Made by a program: the position numbers and the translations under genes
In this document: piece after piece, positions 1-11,324 of the stretch
How positions within the stretch are numbered: the stretch's first letter is position 1
Layout: every line of letters begins with the position of its first letter
Source of the DNA: Pristionchus mayeri
Taxonomy: Eukaryota; Nematoda; Chromadorea; Rhabditida; Neodiplogasteridae
DNA length: 64,000 nucleotides
NCBI GenBank assembly: GCA_036245805.1
Contig: BTRK01000001.1
Span: forward strand, 4,836,001 to 4,900,000
Direction of reading: 5' to 3'
The notes under the pieces: model-generated
The model's database searches: none
Told to the model about the DNA's origin: nothing
The model's input: only the letters and a program-made list of their open reading frames with translations

Positions 1-650
1 CAGACGGTTAGAGCACGCGCTCTCGGGGGATTCTAGCCGCTCTCGGGGAACATAAGTTTCGCGTTTCACCGTCGCTTCTAATCTTAGAGAAGTCAATTTA
101 GTAAGCGCTTTCAATTCTGTACAATAATCCCCCGCTTGATATCTCAGGCGCCGCACACAACCACTCGCCCGTCAGTTGTATCTGCAAAACAATAAACTGC
201 TCATTCTTTAAATTTTTCTGCAACCCACGTGGAAGTGTATGCGAAGTTGACGAGTGTATCGATGCATCCATAGTCCGTCTGCTCGAATTCGATGAAAGCC
301 ATCGTATTACGAGTTGATTTACCCACAGGAACATGAACAAGACATGGGATGGAAGATTGGCGCTTCACAGATTGCAAATACACGCATGCGTTTCAAGCTA
401 CCGCATTGAGATAGTTCCTCGAGGTATTTGACATATCAAGTTAAAAGTAAACAAATTAAAAACATGGAAAAAGCTGTAACAACACCATGCGAATTCAAGT
501 TTCACACATCTACCAAGTAACGAGCAATTTGACCAATCTCAATTTTTTCATCGTTCTCCCCCCAAAAAAAACAATAACCCAGCGTAGCTGTCAGCTGCTA
601 TCTCTCTTCATCCGTTGAACCGGGAGTCGATTCAGTAAATTGATCTTTGA
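1..650 (-). pseudogene. Fragments of a BTB-Kelch paralogue (exon 8-, 9- and 25-like)
   Basis: Three pieces match exons of the BTB-Kelch gene at 20634-34847. About 229-332 matches exon 9 (BTB core; reads GKSTRNTMAFIEFEQTDYG, still open). About 140-185 matches exon 25 (Kelch; reads TGEWLCAAPEIS). About 590-645 resembles exon 8. Reading minus, a BTB exon is followed directly by a Kelch exon, so exons 10-24 are missing. A gene this truncated cannot make the family protein. The copy may continue left of the window. I see no intact open frame joining the pieces. Confidence 0.6.
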
Positions 651-1640
651 TCTCTAAACTAATCAACCACCACCGTGCCCGCTCCTCTAACTCCCTTTTT
701 GTTATGTAGTGCGATTTACATACGCCTAAATACGTTCACTGATGGATCAGACATAACAGTTGAGTAATTCGAAATACGAGCCTTTTTGGAATCTTCTAGT
801 CTTTCAGTCTTTCAGGAATTGATTTTTTTGCACTGTACAGCCTAGTCATCTTAGAAAATCCAGTAATCTCGTCTCACCATCTCGTTTTTAGTCTTCCATT
901 CGATGGTTCAAATGGCGAATCGTGTGCATCGAATTGCCAGAAAGTAGTGACGCAATTGAAGGCAAAATATTAAAAAAAGGTAAAGGTGTTAGGCATTGTT
1001 CCACGCAAGAGGAGGTCGTATCACCCCATCGTCTATGTAGCAACGAGAGCCTATCCTGGAAACAAGAATTTCGAAATATGCTTGCTTCGTTTTAAACGGT
1101 TCTCTTCATTTTATTTCAAATCTCACCCACATCATGTGCGCAGAATAGAGTTTTGACCATCCCGAATTGAAAGTCTCATGATATTATCCAGGGAAGGTAG
1201 TATAGGATACGAGATGGGACGGAATTTGCACGTTCGGCCGGCCTCCTTTTCCCATTCCATTCGATCGGATTACACGGCTCTTTGATCATTTCACATAACT
1301 TCTCGCATCACTAAAAAGAGCCGATAGCCGGACGAAATGGATGAATTGGACCGGACAGAGAAATCGTGGGACTGTTCCATTTCGATAATTTTGCCTCAAT
1401 CAAAACGAACCGCGTCCGGTACTATGAATTGATTTTTTTGTTAAATCTATCTTGTTGAATCATCCTAATATTATCATCTATAAGTTTGTCTAGCGTACAC
1501 CTTATTCACTCTTTGCTCCCCTCTACACCACTTTCTCATTCAACGATTGGTTCTCAACGCTCTTCCAATTATAGGACGAATAGCCAATTGTATCACTTAC
1601 CCCGGTTTTTTGCAAAAGCAATATAACAAGAACTAGGGGC

Positions 1641-2280
1641 TATTCATCTCACTTTCCTACTCACTATTTCATCGGTCAGCCCAAGAGAGGGACCGCGCCT
1701 AAAGGAGTGTTCGTTCCATCGCGGTTCTGAACCGGGCCTCATTAATCAACTCGCTCTGTCACATTTCCAGACGTGGGAGGAAAAGACAGAGGAGAGGCGT
1801 TCATAGATCAAAAGAATTCCGACCATTTATAATAGGGATGGCTTTGCAATGAATGCCTTTCGCCATCCTACGTGATTTCTCATGGGTCTCCGGCAAGTGA
1901 GAGCGTAGAATTAGGAGATATGAGATAGCCTATGACATAACTTTGCCGTTTTTTTTGCTAAGGCAATCTCATAGTGTGTGACTTTACACAATCGCTTTCC
2001 TACCTACGATTTCATCGGTCAGACAGTGCGAGAGAGCACGCGAAATGAGGAGAGTGTTCATTCCAGCCCGAACCGTTCTGAACCGGGCCACATTAATCAA
2101 TCCGTCAAAAGGTCAGTCGTATGGGTGGTCCAATTAGGAAGGGAAAAGACAGAGAGAGACGAGCATATCAAAACGGTTCGGACCAATTATAATAGGAATG
2201 GCTTTGCTAGAAATTCCTTGCTTCGTGCTACGTGCTTTCCGATGGATCTCAGGAAAGGGAGATCATATAATTCTTGCTAA
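1641..2280. repeat. Diverged tandem duplication, about 345-bp period
   Basis: The stretch 1641-1930 is repeated in direct orientation at about 1986-2280. Shared blocks include ATTTCATCGGTCAG, TTCTGAACCGGGCC, GAAAAGACAGAG and GGCTTTGC. The copies differ at many positions. Open frames over them look incidental. Apart from this, 650-3006 shows no exon I can support. Confidence 0.6.
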
Positions 2281-3006
2281 CCCTAATTGCCCTTGTAAGC
2301 GCTGCCACGGAGGGATATCGAAGAGATGTTCATTCTCCCCTCCCTTCCCTGCATTGCCCCTTACAGTCTTAGTCAATTTTCCAATTGTATCACAGTGTCA
2401 AACGCATAGTATTATATCCTCCTAGTCCTAGATCGCAGCAATAATTCTTTCAATCGCTCTCTCATATCGGCATTCACAGTACAATAGGAAACACGCGCGA
2501 TCCGCGAGCAAAAACAGAGCGATGCATCAAGTGGTTCAGTGTGCAAGAACCGTTCTTTAGAGCGCAATCCGGCCTATACAGGGTGGTCCACCCCACCATC
2601 GCACTTTCAGGTAGGCCACGCGATCAACTATTATTGAAGAGTGACGTGTCTCATTTTTTCGCAATAACTTTCCGAATATTACGTATGTTTTCGCACGTAA
2701 TTTTGTGTATAAAATTGTTTCTTAGATGGTGAATCTTCTATTCGACTTCCACACTCGTTCTTCCATCTACGCCTACTCATCTTTCTCTGCGAAGTCCGTC
2801 GGTGAGTTCTTTCGTGGCTTCGCAAGAAATGAATTTCTTCTCCCTGTGACCTTCATCTCGCTGACCAGAGCTTGATAGATCGCGCCGAATTATGAGGGCC
2901 TTTTCCTGTGATGTAATCATATCGATAATTATTCATTAGTGACCTACCGAATACATACATCAATTATCTAACTGCATTAGTTCTTCCTCTCTTTGGCAGG
3001 CAAATT

Positions 3007-6000
3007 ATGTCTCCAAAGGCTGATTTTTTTTCAGGAATCTTCCTCTTCTCGCTCGCCTCCGTCCTATCGATTCATGCTTTCTGCGTAATGGGTAGGTCAC
3101 CGAATGTTCACCCCCCCCCCCGATCATCTAGTACTTGCCTAATTGGAGTGCTCGATAGGATCAAATTATCTTATTTCTAAAATCGCTCAAATATTTCTTC
3201 TATACCCAAGACAAATTAATCAATTTGATTAACACAATCAGCCTTTCCTCAGTCCGTCTCCCCTTCCCACCCGACCCTGCCTACGAGGGATTCGGATACG
3301 TCTTCTCAGTGGCTGTTGCATCGGGCAGAGAGAAAGCAGTTATGAGTAGTGAGGTGAGAAGTGATCATTGTCAATTCAAGCAAAATAGTGGAAAATTCAA
3401 TATTTATCACACAAAAAAGCACTTGAAGTAGCTTAATGTTAAAACTGAGAAAATGCAAGAATTAATATTTTATGCATTATATGACCCACTCTTACTAGAG
3501 AAAACGAGATCACTCAGTTGGTAAACTCTGCTTGAAACATATCCCAAATACAGATTAATGTCGCACATATCATATCGAAAGAGAGTGCAAAAGCGGATAG
3601 CAACTCATTGTAAAATTAGAATTGCCCGTGATAGGTTCGGCACAGCGTGTCAGAGAGATCGAGTTCCTTTGTTCTTGGCGGCGCTCCATTTCTCATTGAT
3701 TACGGCGCGAGGAGCGGTCAATGAGAGGGATGGAATTGGAATGAATTCTTGCCCATAACTAGTGTTAGGGGAACAATAAAAATGCAAATGAACAACGTAT
3801 CGATGGGGATCGATTATGCTTACCTTCCCTAAGAAAATGGACATGATATAATATTAATTGATTGAGTTATAACTGTTATTGCAAAACTGTAAAATTAGAA
3901 TGGGTCCACGTTTTTGCATGTCATGCAGTTCATAATCAAAAATTCAAAAACATGTCTGACAATTATCTTCAAAAAGGCTTTCCCGAGAGACCTTTGAAAT
4001 CGGAATGTCCACAACTGTTTTCGTAAGCCGGAAAAAGTTGGTTTTCTATTGAAATCGATCGAAAAATGACTATTTCGAAGTGATACCGTTTAGCGTGAAA
4101 ACATAGCCAGCAGTGGAATAGTGAATGATGTAGCCCAGCTCATTCCACGTCGTTTGATATATAGACTTTATTGTTTTCAAGAATTTCTGTCGCTATGCCA
4201 TCGTCTCAAGTATAAGACATATTTTCGATTTTTAGGCATGTTTGACTAACTTTTTTGGCCTAACGAAAAGAAGTTATGAAATGCGGTTTCAATAGAGTGG
4301 TTGAGCCCTCCCATCACTACAAATCTGTCAGACAGAATTTTGAATTAGACGCTCTAAGAGTATTTACATCTACCCAAAGATCGCTTTTTTAATTCAATGA
4401 ACTAGCATGAATAGAGTCGCCGTGATCAATCTTGAAGTGAGTTTCACTGTGCGGCTAAATTATCCTATTGGACTCGCTATAATTTTCAAATGAAACCTAT
4501 TTAGGAGGCCATTATTCTCTCTCATTGTTAGTTTTCATCGACCGCGCAGATCACCCAGAGTGTGAATGAAAAATAAGTTCCACATAAATTTTATAAGAAA
4601 ATGAAAAGCTATTAATCATTCGTTTGCGCCGCAGCGCGCCTTAAAATTGACCCCTCTGACAAATTGACTATGTGTCGAACGAACACAGAGTAAAATTGAC
4701 TCTGTGTTCGGGTCATCTTATGAATTTGACAATAAATTATTGTATTGTACACGCGGAGGCGACGGAACACTAAAATTCGAGTACAAATTAGATGATAAAC
4801 TCAGCCTAAAACATATCCGAGACAGACAGAGTGTCATTCCAAACATCTCAGAAATGTGGAACATCGTGAAGAAAATCGGAGCGCATAATTTCTTCGATAG
4901 AATACAATAACGATGCATTGATAATGCTTTGCTATTACAGTACGTAATGCGGGTATCTCGACCGGTCGATCTGCGAGAGTCTGTGAAATGAAGATATTGT
5001 CACTCGAATTACGAACCCTAGCTGTTATGATCTCCCTCTATTGCCATTACCTGATCGAAAACAATACCTGAACGAACGGAGAGATCAACGATCAACTATC
5101 CCTGCAGCTGTCGACGCGCACCTTCAACGAGACTGCCTTCATTGCGACACTCCCACTGACCAAGGATGAGGCGAGTGCCTTGTTCTCTTATTATCTCTCA
5201 CCTGAGTCGAAGTGGTGTAGTGGTCTATGGCGCGCCCAACCATTCCATACCTCCCGGGTTCGATTCCCGGCCGTGACACCGACTCCGCCCAACCAAGGCG
5301 CCTACCCATTGGGGACGGGGAATTGGAAGTCGTGACAAGATCACGCCGGTAAATAGGTCCGAAGAATAGGTGGCGCTACGGACTGAATCGCCTTAAAAAA
5401 AATATAGTTGCTGGCCTAGCAGCGGCTCACCGCAGGATGAAAATTACTAGATATACGGTGCGACTTTACCTTTTACTTTTTACCTGAGAGAAGTGAGAGA
5501 GTATGGTGAATAGAGATAGCAAACTGGTGAAACTAGCTGAGGTATGAAGTGCGATTATCCGTAATCCCACGATCTTCGGTGGTTCAGAATCCTTGTCAAA
5601 GTGTTCCTTGTCACTGACACTATCCTGCTCGTGAGAAACGATACTGAGAGACCAGTTTGTTATGTTTCAACACTTTTGTTGATTGTCCCCCCCCCTTGAG
5701 AAATATGTTTCATCTTTCTGCCAAAATCGAAGCACGGGGAAGAAGGTGATCAGTTCCAGGCCGTGAGTCGATAAAAAAATTGTTTCTCAGCTGCGTCAGA
5801 TGACCAATCAGAAGAGGAAAATGTACGAGATGATCATGAAAGAAAACGAGAATCTAACGCATATCGGAGGTCAGAGACTTCACTAGAAAGTGCTTCACTA
5901 TAAAAAATATTCATTCTGAATGACATTTCACTGATCTCACTGACTATTGAAACCGCTGAGTGAATAAAGCAACTTCTTGCGAAACAACATGAACAACGAA

Positions 6001-6215
6001 CACAAGGGCATGCATTTTTTTAGTTTAACACTAGAATTCGAGTGCTAGAAAGATTTCTAATCTACCTAGGCATTATCTTCCTTCTCATTCCCTTCAAAAA
6101 TATATCTCCCTCAGGAGATCCATCTCATCCCTTCCTTCGTGATCACTACACGCTTCCCTTCGGATCGATGATAAGGAATCGGTGCAATGTTCGTTACGCT
6201 CAATCTCTACTCTAG
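3007..6215 (+). CDS. Provisional five-exon gene, signal peptide or N-terminal membrane segment, function unknown
   Basis: Exons 3007-3091, 3253-3353, 5108-5170, 5791-5869 and 6115-6215 join with consistent phase and give about 142 residues. Residues 9-28 are hydrophobic (SGIFLFSLASVLSIHAFCVM), a signal peptide or anchor. The rest is hydrophilic, with KRKMYEMIMKENENL predicted helical. I do not recognise the family. The third exon needs a rare GC donor (GAG|GCGAGT), with a tRNA-derived repeat just behind it. The frame of the last exon is also open upstream from an acceptor near 6024, where it encodes a membrane segment (FLIYLGIIFLLIPF). That exon could instead be the missing first membrane helix of the gene at 6412, so the two models may be one gene. 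Transcript evidence is absent. Confidence 0.4.
4680..4910 (+). other. 12-bp hairpin followed by a 68-codon open frame
   Basis: CGAACACAGAGT (4680-4691) and its exact complement (4699-4710) form a 12-bp stem with a 7-nt loop. An open frame runs 4704-4910 and ends TAA. Its product includes KFEYKLDDKLSLKHIRDRQS and has a protein-like composition, but I recognise no family. It lies in the long intron of the provisional gene at 3007-6215, so it may be a lost exon, a small gene or chance. Confidence 0.25.
5205..5480 (+). repeat. tRNA-derived SINE-like repeat
   Basis: A pol III A box (TGGTGTAGTGG, near 5211) is followed about 45 nt later by a perfect B box (GGTTCGATTCC, near 5257) in a T-arm whose stem CCGGG/CCCGG pairs. 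The anticodon arm does not fold as a real tRNA. About 130 nt of unrelated body, an A-rich stretch and another ~70 nt follow. This is the layout of a tRNA-headed SINE rather than a working tRNA gene. It sits immediately downstream of a proposed splice donor. Confidence 0.55.
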
Positions 6216-6411
6216 AATTGAAGTTTGATCATTTACATGTTTTGTGAAACAATCACGAGTATAGCAAAGATCTAATATTTCTGCTGGTCGTTCTGTCGGC
6301 TGGGGACTGCTTCCTAGTTTCACGTTTGGGCTTCATGACGAAATAGTTCTCATCTGACCTAGTGTCTTCGTTCGCGATTCGTTTTTCAATTCGCGATTCG
6401 TTTGTGTCTAG

Positions 6412-9400
6412 ATGACTGCTCCCAACGGCACGTTCTCTCTTATACCCACTGGCTTCTCACTCCCCTCGATCCTGCGAGGAATGGAGATAAAGATGTCCGT
6501 ACAGATATCCTTCAGGTGACTCGTTTTCTTCCTTTTTAATAGCTTGGAGACTAAACAATGTCCACATTCAGTTCGTTCACAAAACAAATGCCTGAAAATC
6601 TATTGCAGAAAATATATGTCGGTTCGATCTCTGAGAGAGCTAGTAAATAAGGGGAACAACTTCCATGACGGATATTAATTTCAGGCTGATCGTGATGTTG
6701 GCAATGTCGATCCGTTGCGTGGCCACGGTCATCGGTGACTATCGAGTGGCGGCCAGCAAGGGTTAAACGATTTTTTCAAGCGTCGAAGCGATCATAGTGT
6801 AATCTAAAATTATTAATATGATTTAGATAATTTGTCTTTTATTAACGATAGACGCAGCATTGTTGTTGGACAATGATTAGAGTATTATCATGATGTGGTT
6901 GAAACTCAACTCATTTCATCCACAGTTAATATCAAAAGGAAAGAGTTTAACTTTATCTGCTTCCCAGGTAGTCCTTCCTTCATCAAATGGATTGCCACAG
7001 TGCACACACCCATAGTCGTAGTGCAGGTGATCAGATTAAAATTGTATTAAAATTGTATTATTGCAGTTTAGAAAATAGTAGCGTTTCAATTGTTGGATCA
7101 GTGGTACAGCTCCAAGGAATTCAAATTGCAAATTTATTCAAAATGACGTTCCCTTTCGATTTCATGAGCGTTCTGATAATTGTGAAATCCTTATTTATTT
7201 CTTCGATTCTTCGAAATGTTGCTAAGATCCTCGACGAACGCAAACCACTTCAATATCTAGAATAGCTGAAACTCATCTTCATCTAGCGTGATTTGTCAAT
7301 CGCTCGGGCGAAATTCAGTTGCAAGTTCAAAACATTTTTGAAGTTCGTTTGTGAGTTAATAAACTAAATATTCCAGATGGTTTCCATCTCTCTGCTCACT
7401 ACCGTGCACTCGGATATCGACGTGACGAGTGAGTACTGTCTTAGTTTCCTTGTTTTCCCTGATCTCTCGCTCTCTAACCAATGAGAAATGAGGGAAGATT
7501 CGATCAAGCGTGAAGAGGTTCTTCATATTACCGATGATGTTGTTCACTCTAACCACGGCATTATAGGACTAGAGATGGGCTAGAGATGAGAGCGCAGAGA
7601 AAGAGATCAATGTCTCGCGAATTTACATGCTCTCTAGCGTCTCGAAGCGAATGTTATCTGGAAATATTCCTTCCAGTCCGTTTCCTGATTCCTCTCTCTC
7701 TCGTCTCATTCTGCATCTCTTCCATCCTCGATATGGGAACACTCCTGGTCATGGACAGATTCAGTGAGGTGAGCGAGGCTCTCTCTATTCTACACACTAT
7801 TTCGCTCTATGTGACTTTCTCCATTCTTTTTTACCTATTAGAAGAGTGGAAAGCAACTAGCGATCTGTACCTCATTATTTACAATTATTGTTTTTTTGGT
7901 TTCTACAAAGCCGTCATCTGCGATCATTCTCAAAACGCGCATCCGAATTTGATACGTTACTGAAACATATCGCACTTTTTCATACAAAAAAAAGATTATT
8001 CCGATCTCTTATGCTACCATTATTGTAACAAGTGGCTGAATGATTCAGTCCTCTCCCTTCCGTCGTTCTATCCTCCAACTTCTCTTCCTCATCGCCTTCC
8101 TCTCCTTCCCCATCATCTACACTTCTCACATGGAATTCCTACGATCAAAAGTCTGCTCCATTCAAGGTTTGTCCCACAATTCATTGTCGATAAATGCTGG
8201 GAGGGCAGCCTCTTCTCTTGCCACACTCACCAGCCGAAAGTAGAAATTGGGATGGCTTGTTAATAAATGCCTCTCTAAGGCACTAGGTCGGATGAGAACC
8301 AAAAAAGTACCCTTCTCCAGCACGTTCACATTATGTTCCCAAAGTGCCAAAAATGCTTCTGTGAAAGTCCTACAGAAGGGTCCATTTTTTGGTTCTCATC
8401 CAGTGGGTTCTTATCCGGCGTAGTACCCTCTCTGAACTACGTGCTATCTCATCTGTCAGACAATCACGCAAAGAAAAGAGTGTCAATTCTTCTGAAGCCA
8501 TCACTAGTAGCAACCCAACTCTTTGGAATGATAACTGATAGGTGAAGTGAGAAAGGAGCGAAAAAAGAACTGCGTTGGTTCCTCTTTTCTCCCGTTCTCC
8601 CCTCGCTTTTCTCGAATCCGACTGGACTAGAGCGCGCCCTTTCTCCCTAGTATATATGCGAAGGGAAAAATCAAGTCAGTACAACCAAGGTCCGGAGCCT
8701 ATGGGTTATCAAACAAGTTGAATCCCCCCACTGGCATTCACTTGACCTGGTTGTTTCGTTCTTTTACCGGTATGACCAGTAATTTTTGTCAACAGTTTTT
8801 AACATGTTGTTTGCTTTTGCTTCTAGAACTAAAAGCACTCTATTATCAACCTGGGAAATCCTGGTTTCTAAGCTCCAAACATAGCTACCATTATCCGAAA
8901 TCCGATTCATCGTTAGAATTTCGACCCGCTTCTGATGATCATCTGGAACCACCGTACCCCCAATCTATACCGTACTCTACCGTACCCCTTCTCAGTTCCG
9001 TGGTGGGTTGCCCTGGCCGAGTACTCCTTCTCACTGGCAGTCGTAGGATCGAGTTTGCTGCAGCTGAACGAACTCAGGTAACTAGTACTCTATTTCTCCC
9101 TCGCTCTCTCCAGTTTCCATGCTCTCTCGTCTGCAAGAGATAGAGAGGGAATGAAGAGGTACTCTGACCTTTCATTCAGCCCGTTTTTGTAGTTGTTCAG
9201 CATGATTACATCTATGTCTATAGACTCTCAGACGCATATTAGATTATTCCACCAACATCAACGACTACCATCACTGAACATAACTAGGCGTTTCATGCTG
9301 TTTGTGAAACACATTGCTTGCTGGAATGTGGACAGAATTGGAAACTTTTGAATCTGACATGGAACCGTCCAGAACTCATATATCCCAAAATTCGTGAACA

Positions 9401-10336
9401 ATTCACATAAAATTCATCTCGAAATTCTCACCAGGAAATCACTTTCAAAAATTCCCAAATGTTGTTTTGAATATTTTTTAAAAGTTAAAAAATAAGGATT
9501 TTTGTGTGTTTTCTACTGAAAATCCCATTTTCCTCAACAAAAAAAAATTTTTCAAAAAGTCATTTGGGATCTTTTGAAAGTGATTTCCTATCCAGAATAT
9601 TGTGCTGAATTTTCTTTGAAATTTTCATGAAAAAAAGAATTTTGGGATATGTGAGTTCCGGTCGGTTCCATGTGAGGAAACCAATCAAGATAGTTTTCGA
9701 AAAGGAGAGTGCCCTCTTATCTTTTTCCATTTTTGATCTTAGAAATGATCTCGCAGGCACATCGAAATCGCAGTGTGCATGAGCGAGGAGGAGGCGGAAA
9801 TGAGGTGAGGAATCTTGGCAAGAAAACTACCGTATTCTGGCGAATAAGACGCCAAGGCCATATTTCAGCAATGCATCACCGGTTGCACAATATGTTGTAA
9901 TAGTCATGATGTCACTTCATCTGACTACTCTAATATTACGAAAAAGATTGCGTTATCCGAATTGAGAAATGAAAGCGCTCTCTCTTCTTAGTAAGCTCTC
10001 ACATCGATAAGAGGGGCGGGAGAGAGTGTGTGAAAATGTGAGAAAATGTGTCTTTGCATTCTTCATCACAGATTCATCGGCAACTACGAACCAGCCGATG
10101 ACGTCATCAGGACCAAATCTACCGTACCCAAGTCTCCCTTCGTCATCCACTCCCTCAACGACTGCTCCTCCTTCCAATTCGGGAACTGGATGGACGGCGA
10201 AGTTGTCAAGGGGATTACGGTAGACTCAGGGAACAATAGTCATTTTGCGATAGATTACCCTAGGCCATATCCCTCAACGATTGATGCGGTACTGGTTGCG
10301 AGTGGGTTGGTGATAAATTACAAGAGGAAGTTGTGA
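6412..10336 (+). CDS. PGAP2/FRAG1/DRAM-family multi-pass membrane protein
   Basis: Eight exons join in phase: 6412-6515, 6685-6761, 6968-7026, 7377-7428, 7677-7768, 8049-8166, 8996-9077, 10072-10336 (282 residues). Five membrane segments lie near residues 35-55, 64-90, 98-122, 133-153 and 168-192. LPSI near residue 17 and the WWVALAEYSFSLAVV segment match the PGAP2/FRAG1 pattern (LPSVS, then a late A-x-x-EY helix). In animals PGAP2 remodels the lipid of GPI anchors in the Golgi; DRAM relatives act in autophagy, and I cannot choose between them. The start follows an acceptor-like TCTAG directly, possibly a trans-splice site. The usual first helix is absent, so an upstream exon may be missing. 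The last exon gives an unusual hydrophilic tail of about 87 residues. Introns carry MITEs at 8279-8426 and 9359-9674. Confidence 0.7.
8279..8426. mobile_element. 148-bp MITE with 9-bp target duplication
   Basis: Terminal inverted repeats begin GGCACTAGGTCGGATGAGAACC on the left and, reversed, GTACTACGCCGGATAAGAACC on the right. CCTCTCTAA at 8270-8278 and CCTCTCTGA at 8427-8435 form a 9-bp direct repeat with one mismatch. A 9-bp duplication suggests Mutator-like mobilisation. It lies in intron 6 of the PGAP2-like gene. The same termini occur at 25552-25639 and, degraded, near 39508-39643. Confidence 0.6.
9359..9674. mobile_element. Foldback MITE of about 316 bp
   Basis: The left end reads CATGGAACCGTCCAGAACTC and the right end is its near-complement (GAGTTCCGGTCGGTTCCATG). 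Inner blocks also pair: AGGAAATCACTTTC with GAAAGTGATTTCCT, and ATCCCAAAATTC with GAATTTTGGGAT. The centre is near 9516. It lies in intron 7 of the PGAP2-like gene and carries no coding capacity. Confidence 0.65.
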
Positions 10337-11324
10337 ATCATCGTGATATTTATATTTATCATATTTCGCCCATACTCCAATAATCGATTTGAATATATGT
10401 ATTCCTACTTTGTATTATTGCTGAAGCACATTCAAATATATTTTTGCTCAATTTATACACTCGTCCATGCTTCTTCAGCGATGTATAAAAAGTTGTATGT
10501 TTCTTGCTCGAGTAATTTGTCCCTCCCCCTCTCCCCTTACTGAGAATATTGAAATATGCTGCAGAGGCTCTCGGCAAATGATATTATGAATTGGAGGAGG
10601 AGGTGGTAGAGGAAGGTGGGAAAGTAGAGGAAAGGGAAGATATTGCAATGAGGTGCATGCTCTACTCACTCTTGCAAGGGGAAGAACCGCCTCTTGCGCT
10701 GCAAGAGCAGAGCTAGAGAAAACGAGATGCAAGAGAGTCAGCCACACCCTGCATTTCCCACTCCCTTCTCTAGATAGACTGGAAGAACAGGAGGAATGGA
10801 AGGCGAATAGAGAATTTGCCGTCTCACCATTTGCCATACTTCTCCTGCAGAACATTCAGAATATTCCAGAATTCCCTCCACACAAATCTAGCTGTGCAAC
10901 CCGTTGTTTTCTGCAGGTTGTTGACGGGTGCGGCGCGATTTCACAACATCTGTTTACGCTGCTGCTCAGAGTAGTAGTCACATTCTACTCTCCCCTTCCT
11001 ACTCTAGTAGTTTTTCTCCTTGCCATGCCACGGGAGAATCTCTATTTTGTATTCAAAACGGTGCTTGGAAGAGTTATTGGTGCTCATCGGCAAAGTAGAC
11101 TTCAGGGTTCTGTTTTCTCAAGAGCCAAACACTCTTACAACACTCTTACTCTGTAGGTTTTCCTCTCACTCTCTTACTCTCACATACTCACATTCTTGCT
11201 CGTGTTATCCCGTATTTTTAACAAAATTACTGTTTCATCGCGTGACTCAAGATGGCTGCTATCTTCCCTAAGCTCAACGACCATTAATGTGTTGGTGATA
11301 AAGATTGAATATTAAAGATTAAAG
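10337..11324. other. Intergenic, no supported gene
   Basis: Between the PGAP2-like gene and the DJ-1 gene. It contains purine- and pyrimidine-rich runs and short hairpins (CTCTTGCGCTGCAAGAG near 10690). A 167-codon open frame at 10653-11156 has no splice context or recognisable domain and is probably chance. The DJ-1 promoter presumably lies in the last few hundred bases. Confidence 0.4.

Noticed and set aside
5205..5280. Functional tRNA gene
   Set aside because: A and B boxes are good, but the anticodon arm does not fold and the unit continues as a SINE-like body.
10653..11156. 167-codon open frame between the PGAP2-like and DJ-1 genes
   Set aside because: No domain, no splice context, low-complexity base composition; probably chance.
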